From contig NW_023605083.1 in the NCBI RefSeq assembly GCF_014898055.3, positions 65,155,715 through 65,219,714 of the forward strand: a DNA stretch of 64,000 nucleotides, given 5' to 3'. The first letter of the stretch is position 1. The number at the start of each line of letters is the position of its first letter. Origin of the DNA: Talpa occidentalis (taxonomy: Eukaryota; Chordata; Mammalia; Eulipotyphla; Talpidae). Under the pieces are notes generated by a model, which was not told the origin of the DNA, searched no databases, and was given only the letters and a program-made list of their open reading frames with translations. This document shows, piece after piece, positions 23,220 to 33,235 of the stretch. The translations under genes were made by a program, and so were the position numbers.

Positions 23220-23700
23220 ACCATGTCAGCCCTATTCCAACCTGCCAGTGGCTCCCAACTCACCCTGAGTCCCCATCAAAGTCCTTAGCATACAGCCTGC
23301 CACTGCCTTCCAGCACTCACTCCTCTCTAGCCATGGCCTTTGGGCCTTGGCGCAGACTCTCCAGGCATGCTCTGCCTCAGGACCTTTGCACTTGCTGTTC
23401 CCAGTTTGAATGGCTCGATCATAGACAGAGTCTATGGTATCTCCCTGTGGGCACAGCTCTCTTCCTGACTTCTCCCAAGTCTCCACTCAGGTGCCAGTTC
23501 TGACCACCCAGATCCTTCCCCACATTCCCCCACTTCTTTATTTTTCGCCTTAGCACTTTTCACTTAACACATGGCGTATTCCAGTTATTTATCTTATATA
23601 CTATCTGCCATCCCTTTTGTGTCCTAAAGTCCATCGTGGTAAGGATTTCTTTGTTTGCCACTGTATTCCCAGCACCTAGAACTCTACATAGCACATGACG
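23220..23700 (+). repeat. L2 in intron 7
   Basis: Long sense L2 3' end: CAGTGGCTCCCAACTCACCC, then CAGGACCTTTGCACTTGCTG and TGCCACTGTATTCCCAGCAC. Confidence 0.75.
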
Positions 23701-23849
23701 AACATAACACAGAAGGAAGGGAAGGAGGGAAGAGGAGACAGATAGACAGAAGGACAGAGCGGTGATGCTAACGAACAGCTGGTGAGCTCCTTCCAGGAGG
23801 AACTGCAACCAGCCTGCTGAGGTCACAGCACCAGCGCAGAGGCAAGCAG

Positions 23850-23960
23850 GCCTGGGTTTGGATCCTGACTCCACCAGTCACGAGCTGAGCGACCCTGAGT
23901 AAGTCACTTCTCTGTCTGAGCTTCAGTTTTCTTCTCTGCAAATTGGGGACCATATTTCAC
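23850..23960 (+). repeat. MIR
   Basis: GGGTTTGGATCCTGACTCCA, then CCCTGAGTAAGTCACTTCTC and TGAGCTTCAGTTTTCTTCTC. Confidence 0.8.
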
Positions 23961-24419
23961 TGGGAGGGTGAAAAGAGAAGTGGAAAGCATGCCACAGCCC
24001 CAGGCAGAAGGCTCCACAAAGGCCAGCGACTGTTACTATGGAGAAAGGCTCAGTTTCTTAGTGTGGGCCAGGCCTGTGCTGGCTCTAGGGAGGCAATGGT
24101 GACTCCAGAAACTCCAGACACAGTCAATGCCACCAAGAAGTCTGTGGGCAAGGGGCATCATGGTCAGTGTACAGATTATTAGAATATAATGGGGCTGGAA
24201 CAGTGACTAAGGAAAGCCCAGGGAGCTGGAGGAGCCAGAGACTAAAAGTCATCCCCCTGGAGAGGATCTGGGAAGTCTTCTCGGAAGAGGTGGCATCTAA
24301 GCGACGGGCTGAAGTCCACACAGGAAGACAGCCAGGCCTTGTGAAGGAAGAACAACACCCCAGACAGAGTCTATGGTATCTGCAAAGGCCAAGAGGTCTC
24401 AACAGCTTCACATCAAAGA

Positions 24420-24540
24420 ACTTATCACCCTCATTTTACAGACCCTAGAGCTGAGCTCAGATAAGTGAAACCACTTTCTGAGATCACAGAGCAAGGGAGT
24501 GGCAGAGTTGGGATTTGAACAGAAAACATTCTTACTCCAG
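24420..24540 (-). repeat. MIR, reverse
   Basis: CCCTCATTTTACAGACCCTA through GGCAGAGTTGGGATTTGAAC. Confidence 0.8.
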
Positions 24541-25069
24541 AGCCTGAGAAAACCTGGAGAATCGGCCAACAGGAGAGACAGAGAATACCAAGAAGAACCC
24601 CATGTCCCCACCAAGGCTGGGTGTGGATGTAAGGGGTGGCAGCCCCCTACCTCCATCCCTGACTAAGTGGAGCCCACATTTCCCACCCGGCAGGAAGGAC
24701 GGTACCTCCATCAGGTCTATAAGCCACAGCAGCCGCTCCTGGGGAGGAAGGGTGGACAAAAGGCAAAAAGAAAAATGCATCAAATAAATATCAGGGCTGG
24801 GGTGGGCACGGCAACCCCCCTCCCCCAACACACACGTGCACGCACACGAAGTCCAAATACACAGTGAGTGCCTGTTCTTTTTACTTTGAATGCTTTGGGC
24901 AGGAATAAAGCAGGGATGGGGAGACACCACCCATGGCTAGGACCAGCACTCCTGCATGGAAGGAATCCAGGGGTACCCACAAAAATGTACTTGTCCTTCG
25001 GAGGAGCCTTCAGGTTACTTGGGGGTAACCCTGGGACTTTCCAGCAACTGGGGCTGGGGCCATGATTCC

Positions 25070-25160
25070 CATTTGGTGAATGGAAAAACTGAGGCTCAGA
25101 GAAGGGAAGTGACTTGTTCAAGATCACACCTGCTCATGAGAGGCAGAGCCTGAGGGAGGA
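25070..25160 (-). repeat. MIR, reverse
   Basis: AACTGAGGCTCAGAGAAGGG, then AAGTGACTTGTTCAAGATCA. Confidence 0.8.
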
Positions 25161-27189
25161 CCCTGTTCAGAAGACCTGGATTTCAGAGAAGCCCAAGTCC
25201 TGGGGGCAGGAAGATGAGTCTGGGGAATGGAGCTCTGTGCTGTGCATGTGGAAGGCACCAGGGTGCAAAGAAGATTGAGGGAGAATGTCAGTGTCAGTTC
25301 AGTGCTTTCCAGAAGTTTCCAAGCCCTGGATAGGAATGCTCAGGGTGGTTTCCCAATCAGGTTAGGGCAGGGCAGAGGACACACCTGTTTAGGCGTGGAC
25401 AACATTTCTGGGAGGCTGGCCCCAGTGGAGTCCCTTGGGTCCCCTGGGTGCTCTCTCATTCAGTCCTCACAAGCTGGGGAAAGAGGCATCACTGCCCCAA
25501 TGCAAGTGGGGAAACTGAGGCACCAAGGGATGATGTGATCTTCTTTTTATACTGCCTCTCCTGTCTGTACAACATTCTCTTAGGATCCCCTCCAGGATTC
25601 CCCAGGACTGACCCATTCTCACCTGATGTGCATGTGCTACCTGGCCGGCCAGATTCCCAGAGCGCTGTTCACGTCTCAGAAGCTTGGGGACTCCTCCCAT
25701 CTGTGCCCTACAACTTCCTACTCAAAGTCATCCCATGACCTTTCTGAGGTCTGCTTTCCTGTGTGACCCATCCACAGAGAGGGGGGTGCCTCCAGCAGTA
25801 CAGGGTCAAGTGCCAGGGCAGGGACCTAGAAGCAGCCCTCCTTGGGCAGACCCCTGGGCTGGGACTCCTGCCTGGAGCAGGCATCATAGCTACCCTGACA
25901 AAAGACCTGTCCTCAGGGCTTCAGGCTGCTGCAGCCAGAGCCAGCAAGCACTTTGGACCACTTTACCCATGTGGAAACCAAGGCCCAGAGAGGCCAGGAC
26001 TTAAAGCTAGCTCTGTTGTCTCCCAGGTTAGAACACAACCATCCCGCCCCTAGATCTCTCATCTCTGGTCCTAAAGGGACCACCCCAGAATTAGTCTGCA
26101 GTACTTGGGGATTCAGAGGTGGCCTGTGGCTTTTTGAAGACTCCCAATAGGCATTTTCAAGACTGATCTCAGTGGAGCGGGAACAGAGAGGAAGAGTCCC
26201 TCAGGCCAGGGCCCTGAAGCCAGCTCAGCACTACGGTGCCACACTGAAGTGTGGGCACAGAGCCAACAGTGCCGGGGTGGGGGGGGGCAGCCTTCTTCCT
26301 GCCTCAGGTGATGTGCTGTCCCACAGTGTAACATCACCTCCACTCCAGCCACATCTGGAGCCCTAGAAGAATTCACCGCAGCTTCCCAGCTCACCCCAGG
26401 AAGGCATAAGGACTCTTGGATAATGAAGGTGACTCAAGATGGTCATAGTAGAAAGTTGAGCAGTTCCCCAGGAGCTCAGCGCCCCAACATTGAAAAATGA
26501 GTCACGCTGGGAGGTGGGGTCTGCTTCCTGGTGCCTGGTGGCTCCAAACTCCTCTCTGCCACTAACTAGCTGTGTCTGCAACCAGGGACATCCTTGCACT
26601 CCCCGAGCCTGTGCTCTTCCCTGTCCGGCAGGACAGCGGTCTGTTCCAAGTTTAACTGAGATTCCACCATCACAGCTCCCAGTGCAGTATTTGGAAGCAA
26701 CAGTGCTTAAGAAAAGTGACTCCCCTACTTTTCCACAGGACAGTGGGGATGAGTGATTCCAAGACAGGAAAGGTTCCCCTGACTCTCAAGCTCCGGGCTC
26801 TTCCCACTGCAACAATGGTAATAACTGTGCTCTCCCGTGATGGATAACAGGGCAATCCCCTGCCCTTTCCTTGTAGAACTCTTTTGGAACTAATTTGCCC
26901 CCAGGCATTCTGGGGGTCTAATGACACCCTGAGAAGGACAGCTGGGGTTGGGAGAGAAGATCTATCTTTTCTGGGGAGCTGGGAGGTCTGAATCACCACG
27001 ACTACCATAAATGCAGTCAAGGCTTCTCATGGATCCTCCTCTGATTGTCACTATTTTTCCTGTTTGTCTCATTCCCTGTGTTTCTCACTTTTCTCTCCCA
27101 GCCCAGCACCCCAGACTGTGAGCATAGGAGGCAGTGTCCCATCTGTCACCCCTTGTCTCCCAAAGCCCCTGCCTGGCATGCAGTAGGCA

Positions 27190-27295
27190 CTTGGCAATTT
27201 TTACAGGTGAAAAAACGGAGGCTCAGAAAGCCAGATACAGAGCCCGGAAGTGGTGGTGCTGGGGTTCGGACCCAGATTAGCCTCATTCCAACATC
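27190..27295 (-). repeat. MIR, reverse, in intron 7 close to exon 7
   Basis: TTTTACAGGTGAAAAAACGG, AGGCTCAGAAAGCCAGATAC, then GGGGTTCGGACCCAGATTAG. It ends about 50 bp from the exon 7 donor. Confidence 0.65.
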
Positions 27296-27345
27296 TTAAT
27301 TCCCCTGCTGGCCTTCAAGCCAAGAACGGGGCAGGAACAGCTCAC

Positions 27346-27555
27346 CCTAGCCGAGCTGATGGTGGTGGAGGTGCCATGGCTGCCGGTGGATGAGCCAGTG
27401 TCGCTGTAGGAGACCATGGAGTAGGTGTCCCCCGCCCCGGGGCCTGGGGGCTGCCGTGCCTTCATGGACTCAATCTCCCGCCTCAGCACCAGGTGGTCGA
27501 AGCGGTCCAGGTCTTGTGGGGAGATGGTGCCTCTCACCTCAGATAAGAGCGAGAA
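27346..27555 (-). CDS. WHRN: WHRN exon 7: end of HHD2 and start of the linker
   Basis: These 70 codons begin FSLLSEVRGTISPQDLDRF and continue through HLVLRREIESMKARQPPG to a Ser/Thr-rich end, TGSSTGSHGTSTTISSAR. The first half closes HHD2; the rest opens the disordered Pro/Ser-rich region. The acceptor is CCTCCAG and the donor AGG|GTGAGC; phase is 0 at both ends. A shorter C-terminal whirlin isoform (proline-rich region plus PDZ3) is known in mammals and uses a downstream start. The sequence alone does not show where it would start here. Confidence 0.96.
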
Positions 27556-28322
27556 CTGGAGGCCGGGGAGTGAGGGGGGAGCAGGCTGTCAGCAGGTAGC
27601 CAATCAGCAGGTGGGTGAACCCCTCTCCCCGCAATGACCGGCATGCTGACTTGACCCCTGGCCTCCCCGTAGCCCCCACCCCAGCTCCCCATGGTCCTAG
27701 AAGGTCTGCACCTCTGTCTGGGATGCTGGGCCATATCCTCTGAGAGCTGCCTCCCCCTCACCTCTCAGCACACACATGACTGAGCTCCCTGAATGCCCCA
27801 CAGAGCCCCTGGCTGTGCCTGCCAGTTCGAAAACCCTTCTGCCCACTTCCCACTAGGTCAGCATTCCTGTCTTCCCAAACTAACCACTCCTTGGATGTGG
27901 ATTTAATCCCTCCTTCCTTCGTGCTGCTTCTAAACCTGAGACTCCCACCTGGAGCCTGGCTCTGAAAGGCCTCAGCACACTGGCCCCCCAGGGGTCTGTT
28001 AAATGACTGACAGGCTCCATCCACATTCATGTATGCCTCCAGGCTGGGGGGGCCTGGGCAGGGCTTGTCAACAGCCACTTGGGTGATTGTAAATATGTTC
28101 CCAGCATCGGACGCCACTGTGTTTGGGCCTCTGTCATGCTCATTGACTCTCCCCAAGAGCCTGTGGACTTCCCCAGGGCAGGGGGCTGTCGTGGTCCCCA
28201 GCTCAGGGTGAAGTTTAAGCTTGAGCCTTGTGGGTTCTCAGTAAAGGAGTGGGGAACTGACGGAAGCAGGGGAGGATGTGGAGCCTCCCAAAAAGGCCCT
28301 GCCCAGGGAGGGGTGCAGGAAC

Positions 28323-28535
28323 CTTGGCATGGGTGTTGAGCAGCTCGAACAGGGCCATGACCAGGGCCTCCACGGAGATGCTGCCGCCGCGGTACTCCTC
28401 CAGGTAGTAGGCCATGGTGGCGCGCTCCTGCTCCGTCAGCAGCTGCCGTGCCTGCTCCTCCAGCAGCACACGGGTCTGGTTCCCCAGGCTGCTCAGTGTC
28501 ACCTGCGAGCCGGCGGGTCCCTTGTAAAATCCCTG
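28323..28535 (-). CDS. WHRN: WHRN exon 6: first part of HHD2
   Basis: These 71 codons start QGFYKGPAGSQVTL and run through SLGNQTRVLLEEQARQLL and EYRGGSISVEALVMALFELL to LNTHAK. They form most of the second harmonin-homology domain, a helical bundle used for scaffold contacts. The donor is AAG|GTTCCT, weak beyond GT but required by the match to HAK-FSLL in human. The acceptor is a tandem TAGCAG, so the first codon (CAG, Gln) may be included or dropped; human has Pro there as I recall. Phase is 0 at both ends. Confidence 0.96.
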
Positions 28536-28999
28536 CTAAAAGACAGGAAGATGGAGGCCTGGGAGCCAGCGACCACCCTGGAGAGGGATGAGGAGGTCCC
28601 CCGAGGCCTGGGCCACCAGGGACAGCTGCAGGAGACCTAACCATGTGTCTCCACATATGTGGCCTTGACGGTTGCCAAGAGCTGTATTTGCTTACCCAGC
28701 ACATCTACCTGTGTTATTGCCTCAGTTCCTTGTAACCCAGAGTCAAGCACTGTTACTAGGGTTCTCTCATCATTCCTTAGGCGCTGCTATCTTTCTTGGT
28801 AAACTAGGGATAATAGTAACTTTATTTCTCAAATAAGCTCAGATCTGTACAAAGACCCTCCTCTCTCCCCCAGCACTGCCTCTGTCTAATCTGCTGTGTC
28901 TGAGGCCCCATGGGCTCTCCCCTTTGGTCCCCACTGCCACTCCCTATCACCCATGAAGAGCTGCCAGTTGCTCTCACAAAAACACAAATCACCTGTGTT

Positions 29000-29480
29000 G
29001 CCCCCCAACTAAAAAGCCTTTCAACTGCATCTCATTGTTTTAGGTTAGAAGCCAAGACTCACATGGCCCATATGATCTGGCTGTCCCCCTTGTTATCCTG
29101 TTCCCACCCACCCCACTACTGTCAATGCAACCCCCACCACACTCCTTTCTTCCAGCAAGCCAGGCCTCTCCTACCTCAGGGTGCTGGCACTTGCTGGGCC
29201 CTCTGACTCGGTCACAGCCCTCCTGCTCCTGTCCTGGCTAACCTCTAGTCCATATCCAGTTCACAGCCCAAATGTTACATCTTTGCCTCAGAGAGCCTCT
29301 GCCCTGTCTCTGCACTGAAATTAGGTGTCTATTCTCTCACGGTATCCAGTACCTTGCCTCCATGCCCGGACCACCTTTCGTGATTCTGTAATTGTGTAGG
29401 TCTGCTTTGTTTGTGAGTCTCCTTCCCTGGCTGTGACCTCTGTGAGGGCAGGGCCGCCCTGTTCTGCTCATTACATCAAC
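29000..29480 (+). repeat. L2 in intron 5
   Basis: Sense L2 3' pattern: TAGAAGCCAAGACTCACATGGCCC, then CCCAAATGTTACATCTTTGC. It fills most of intron 5 between exons 6 and 5. Confidence 0.6.
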
Positions 29481-29646
29481 CTCCGATGGGAGGGCGCCCG
29501 GTCTTGGTGGCTCTTCTGGGACTGTATGGACCCACCATGAAGAGAGTCAGCAGGCCCCCAGAGGCAACAAGGTCACGCTTGGCCCAGCCCAGAGCACCCT
29601 CTGTACGAGCTCTGAAGAATTCCCCCAGGGACAGAGCGCACCCTAC

Positions 29647-29683
29647 CTTGTTTGTCCCTTCTGTCTTAGGAGCCCCAGGAAAC
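29647..29683 (-). CDS. WHRN: WHRN exon 5: 37-nt micro-exon
   Basis: One base finishes the Gly codon from exon 4; 12 further codons read FPGAPKTEGTNK. The acceptor is CTTTGTAG and the donor AAG|GTAGGG. The exon is too short to stand out on its own. It was found because human whirlin has FLGDLTTEGINK at the same place, between PDZ2 and HHD2, as I recall it, and because 1 + 36 nt fits the phases on both sides exactly. Five of twelve residues differ from human, unlike the neighbouring exons, which are highly conserved. This part is a flexible linker. Confidence 0.88.
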
Positions 29684-30189
29684 CTACAAAGAAAGATAAG
29701 CATGTTCAGCCGTGAGTCTGAGCAGTTCAAGCAAACAAGAGTGGGGGAAAGACCAGATTGGAACAAGGCTTTGAGAGAATCTCAGCTCCACTCACTGGGG
29801 CTACTCCAGGAAATGAAACCCCAGACAGAGGGGCTTCCCACTTCACGACTAACCATTAACCATGTAGACAGAAGGTCTAAAACCAGGCAAAGAGGTGGGG
29901 AAGGGGCATTTTGAGTTGTTTCCAACCACAGGAGCAGGCAGTGAGAGGAGAGCATAAAAGGCAACTGAGATGGGGTCAGGGTCAGGCCAAGCCCAGGAGG
30001 GCATGGAGATGCCCAGATGTGACTCCCAGGTGCCCTCAAGCCCTGCCCCATTTTCCTGAAAAGCATAGGCTCAAGCTGCCAGAATTCCTGGTTTTAAAGA
30101 AGCAGCCAGAAATCCTGTGTTTTTATGGGAAACCTAATGCCTTTTTAAACGTTGGCAGCTATTTAAAAAATGCATAATACTGTTCAGGT

Positions 30190-30288
30190 GGAAGGAAGGA
30201 AGAAAAATAGGAAGGAAAAGAAGACAAGAGGGTAGGAGAGGAAGAAAGAGGAGGGAGGAGGAAGGGAGAAGGAGAATGAGAACAAGAA
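30190..30288 (+). repeat. Polypurine tract
   Basis: About 100 bases of almost pure A/G (GGAAGGAAGAAAAA-type units), 80 bp left of duplication copy 1. On the WHRN strand it is a polypyrimidine tract inside intron 4. Confidence 0.85.
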
Positions 30289-30366
30289 ACAGCTGCTCTG
30301 GGGTGTGTCTGGCCCCAGGAGCCACCAACCAGTCTGAGATTGCTGATGAAAACCCACAGAGGACAC

Positions 30367-30509
30367 CTTACATTATCAGCAACTACACAGCCGCGTGGCC
30401 ACTCAAATTTACTCTAGGTGTAATCTCCAAGACCCTTTCACAGAACTGGAATGGGGGCAGAGGTCATGCTCTCCAGTTTCCAGATAAAACAAAGGTCAAA
30501 GAATTAAGT
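30367..30509 (+). repeat. 143-bp local direct duplication, copy 1 (intron 4)
   Basis: This copy aligns base for base with 32353-32495 and shows three mismatches and no gap. It lies on the 3' side of WHRN exon 4. On its right the sequence continues into a MIR-like stretch (AAGTGACTTAGGAGTTAAG) that the other copy lacks, so this looks like the original. Confidence 0.92.
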
Positions 30510-30789
30510 GACTTAGGAGTTAAGGGCCAATAAGTTAAAAACTTTGCCTGCTGGCAAAGAAGAAACGTGTTGGAGCAGGCAGTTCAGCTTTCTATGGGAA
30601 ACTGAGGCAAAGACAGGAGAAGGGATGTGTGCAAGGTCATGTGTGCAAATGAAAGGGACCCTGGTGCTGGGCCCCCAGGCTCTAAAAGCCAGTGGAATCT
30701 TTACAGATGAGGACATGGTGGAGGGACAGAGAGGGCCATGGCTGGTTTTCAGAAATGACCCTGGGGCTCAGCAAGTAGTGTAGCCAGAC

Positions 30790-30992
30790 CCTGCTGAGTT
30801 CATGGCAGCATCCCCAATCCGGGAACTGGCAATCCACTTGGTCTCATCCACAGTGGTACGGGCGTGGGGCAGCCTCCCGACATCCTTCACCGTCAGGATG
30901 AGGTGCTGGGATGACTTGAGCAGCTTGACGGCCTCATCATGCAGGATGTTGAGAAAGCTCCGTCCATTCACCTCTAGAATTTGGTCCCCAAC
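30790..30992 (-). CDS. WHRN: WHRN exon 4: second half of PDZ2
   Basis: This exon codes 67 residues plus two bases. It begins VGDQILEVNGRSFLNILHDE, which completes PDZ2 with its helix B. It continues through HLILTVKDVGRLPHAR and the linker TTVDETKWIASSRI to AMNSA. It enters in phase 0 and ends after two bases of a Gly codon that the first base of exon 5 completes. At 203 nt it is not a multiple of three, so skipping it would break PDZ2 and shift the frame. Splice signals are weak: the tract before CTTGGCAG is G-rich and the donor reads AGG|GTCTGG, with +3 to +6 off consensus. The phase match with the 37-nt exon 5 supports the borders. The C-terminal stretch GDAAM differs from my recollection of the human sequence. 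Confidence 0.95.
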
Positions 30993-31084
30993 CTGCCAAG
31001 ACCACCACACAATACAGTTACCTGGATGCCAACTCATGTCCAAGACTCATGCTTCAGAGCCCTGATTCCAGTTCTCTTCCTGGC

Positions 31085-31195
31085 CAGCCTTCCAAGGAGG
31101 TCACCAAGACTCAGAGAGGTTATGTGGATGCCTGAGGGTCACACAGCAAGTCAGCAGCAGAGCCAGCCTTCCAATCCTGAGCTCATGTTCCTGTG
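31085..31195 (-). repeat. MIR, reverse, beside exon 4
   Basis: GACTCAGAGAGGTTATGTGG, then GGGTCACACAGCAAGTCAGC. It lies about 100 bp upstream of exon 4 on the WHRN strand. Confidence 0.75.
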
Positions 31196-31876
31196 ACTAT
31201 AACGGCCACCTTCCCTCCACCTAGCAATGACTTTGAGGGGTGGTCTCTAAGGAGATTCCCAAGGATCCCCTTGTCTGTTAAATAACTCATATCTGAGACT
31301 GGGGCAGGAGTTGGGGGAGGAAATGAGGGTAAGGGGAGGTAAGAAGCATAAAGACATGTCCATTCTGTTCCTTCTATGTTGTAGATACTTTTACCTCAAG
31401 CATGCATCTTTACATTTTTAAAATGTAAGCAACATATTCATTTCCTCAAGAAAAAGGGAATAAACAAGAAAAGTATCCTCCCTTTAAAGCAATAATATAC
31501 AGCTTGAATTCTTGCAAGCAAGTGGTTTTATTTTATAACATAATAACACTTTTTTAAATGTGAGGATAAAAAATAGAGGGGGGAAACTAGACTCCCAATA
31601 ACAATCAATATGTGACAAAAGCAGGAGAGGCTGGAGGAGAGGCTGAGGGTGAGATGGGGCATGTTCCTCTTCCTTCCACATGGGGCAGGAGACAGGCCCA
31701 GGGCCAGGGAGGGAATGCCCAGAGTCACAGCCACCTTGGCCTTCAAGGGCAGCCTTTTAATGATCATTCCCAACTGCTTTCTTCCTCCCCAGTTCCCCAG
31801 CCAGTGGGTGCACAGACTCAGCCCCCCAGGGGGGAACTTTCCAAATGAAAATTTCAGAATGGTGGGCCAAATGGGA

Positions 31877-31926
31877 ATGTGGAAGAAAAGGAGGAGAAAA
31901 GATGTGGAAGAAAAGGAGGAGAAAAA
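31877..31926 (+). repeat. Tandem 25-bp purine repeat, two units
   Basis: The unit starting ATGTGGAAGAAAAGGAGGAG occurs at 31877 and again at 31902. Confidence 0.9.
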
Positions 31927-32352
31927 ATCAGTTCCTGATTTTTCTTTAACACCTCACCTGCCATTGGGGAGATTCCAGTACAGAAAGGGGTTTAAAAATT
32001 CCAGCTTCCCATCTCCCCCTGCACCAGCTTTGAGGGGCTCAGAGAAGGCCTGCTATTTCTGTACCCCCACCAAGCACTCGGCACTTTTACTGCACACCCA
32101 CTAGGTCAGCCGACCACGCTGCCCCCAAGCTGCTCGGAGTGTAAGGTGGGCCCGCTTTTACACTATAATTGGTTTTCTCATCCATACTGTGTCCTCAGGG
32201 TCCAGCACACAGCAGGCATTCAAAAAAATTCACAAATGAAAGAAAAGCCAGGTGTCTATCTCTAGCTCCAGCCCCGTCTCTGCCATAGCCCAGTGGGGAC
32301 TGGCACACACACTGGCCTGGAGTCCCCACTTTGAGCCACTATTGACCAGCTG

Positions 32353-32495
32353 CTTACATTATCAGCAACTACGCAGCCGCGTGGCCACTCAAATTTACCC
32401 TAGGTGTAATCTCCAAGACCCTTTCACAGATCTGGAATGGGGGCAGAGGTCATGCTCTCCAGTTTCCAGATAAAACAAAGGTCAAAGAATTAAGT
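32353..32495 (+). repeat. 143-bp local direct duplication, copy 2 (intron 3)
   Basis: This is the partner of 30367-30509, same orientation, offset 1986 bp, on the 5' side of WHRN exon 4. Differences are one A/G, one T/C and one A/T. It breaks off on the right just before the palindrome CTAGGTACCTAG (32510-32521). Confidence 0.92.
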
Positions 32496-32524
32496 ACTAG
32501 GTAGGTGCACTAGGTACCTAGATC

Positions 32525-32670
32525 GTCCCTTTACATATTTTGTTTATTTAATGTCCTCAACATTCTATAAAGTAGGAGCACTGCTGTCCCATCTCACCAG
32601 GGAGAAAAGAAAGGCTCAGAGAGGTTGGCAAATAGCTGGTGGTCACAGAGCCCGAGAAGAGGACAGCTAG
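32525..32670 (-). repeat. MIR, reverse
   Basis: TTAATGTCCTCAACATTCTA, then AAAGGCTCAGAGAGGTTGGC and GGTGGTCACAGAGCC. It adjoins duplication copy 2. Confidence 0.7.
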
Positions 32671-33084
32671 GATGCAGCCCCAGGTCAGGCTGGCCTCAAG
32701 GCAGAAGCGCTGCAGTCGGGAGCTCTGCCTGGGAACACAAGGTATCACTTAGAATCTGTTGGTTCAAAGCCACTGAGCTGCTGTGCCCCCAGTCCTGCCT
32801 GCAGCACCCAGATCGGAAGGCCCGCCCCCCAAATCAACTCTGCCTTTATTCTCCCAAGTAGATCCTTCTGTGAGTCCCACACAAGTTGACCACCCCCGCC
32901 ACAGCCTGGTTCTAGAACCAGCACCTGCCTCTGGTGCCTGAACATCTACACTGGCCACAGACCTAGCACCCGATTAATTTTTCCTCATCGTTATGCTTTC
33001 ATGACATCCCTCTCTAATGTAAAACCTCCAACGACATCACCACCACAACCACTACCACCCCTCACTGCCCAATCCAGGAGGCAG

Positions 33085-33235
33085 CAAAGCACTATGGTTA
33101 AGAGTTTCAAAGACTGCCAGACCCAAGTTCAAGTCTGGTTCTGCTACTTCCGTGCTGTGTGACCTCAAGAGAATCCCCCAATAGCTTTTGTGCCTCAGTT
33201 TCCTTAGGTGTAAAGTAAAAGGGGCTGCTAGCTAG
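33085..33235 (+). repeat. MIR
   Basis: GCACTATGGTTAAGAGTTTC, then GTGCTGTGTGACCTCAAGAG and TGCCTCAGTTTCCTTAGGTG. Confidence 0.85.

Larger units (their letters stand above)
16941..27345 (-). other. WHRN: WHRN intron 7 (10.4 kb)
   Basis: Contains L2 and MIR relics and purine-rich stretches but no SINE of the young family and no L1. No exon was recognised. The high GC and many relics suggest old, stable sequence. Confidence 0.85.
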
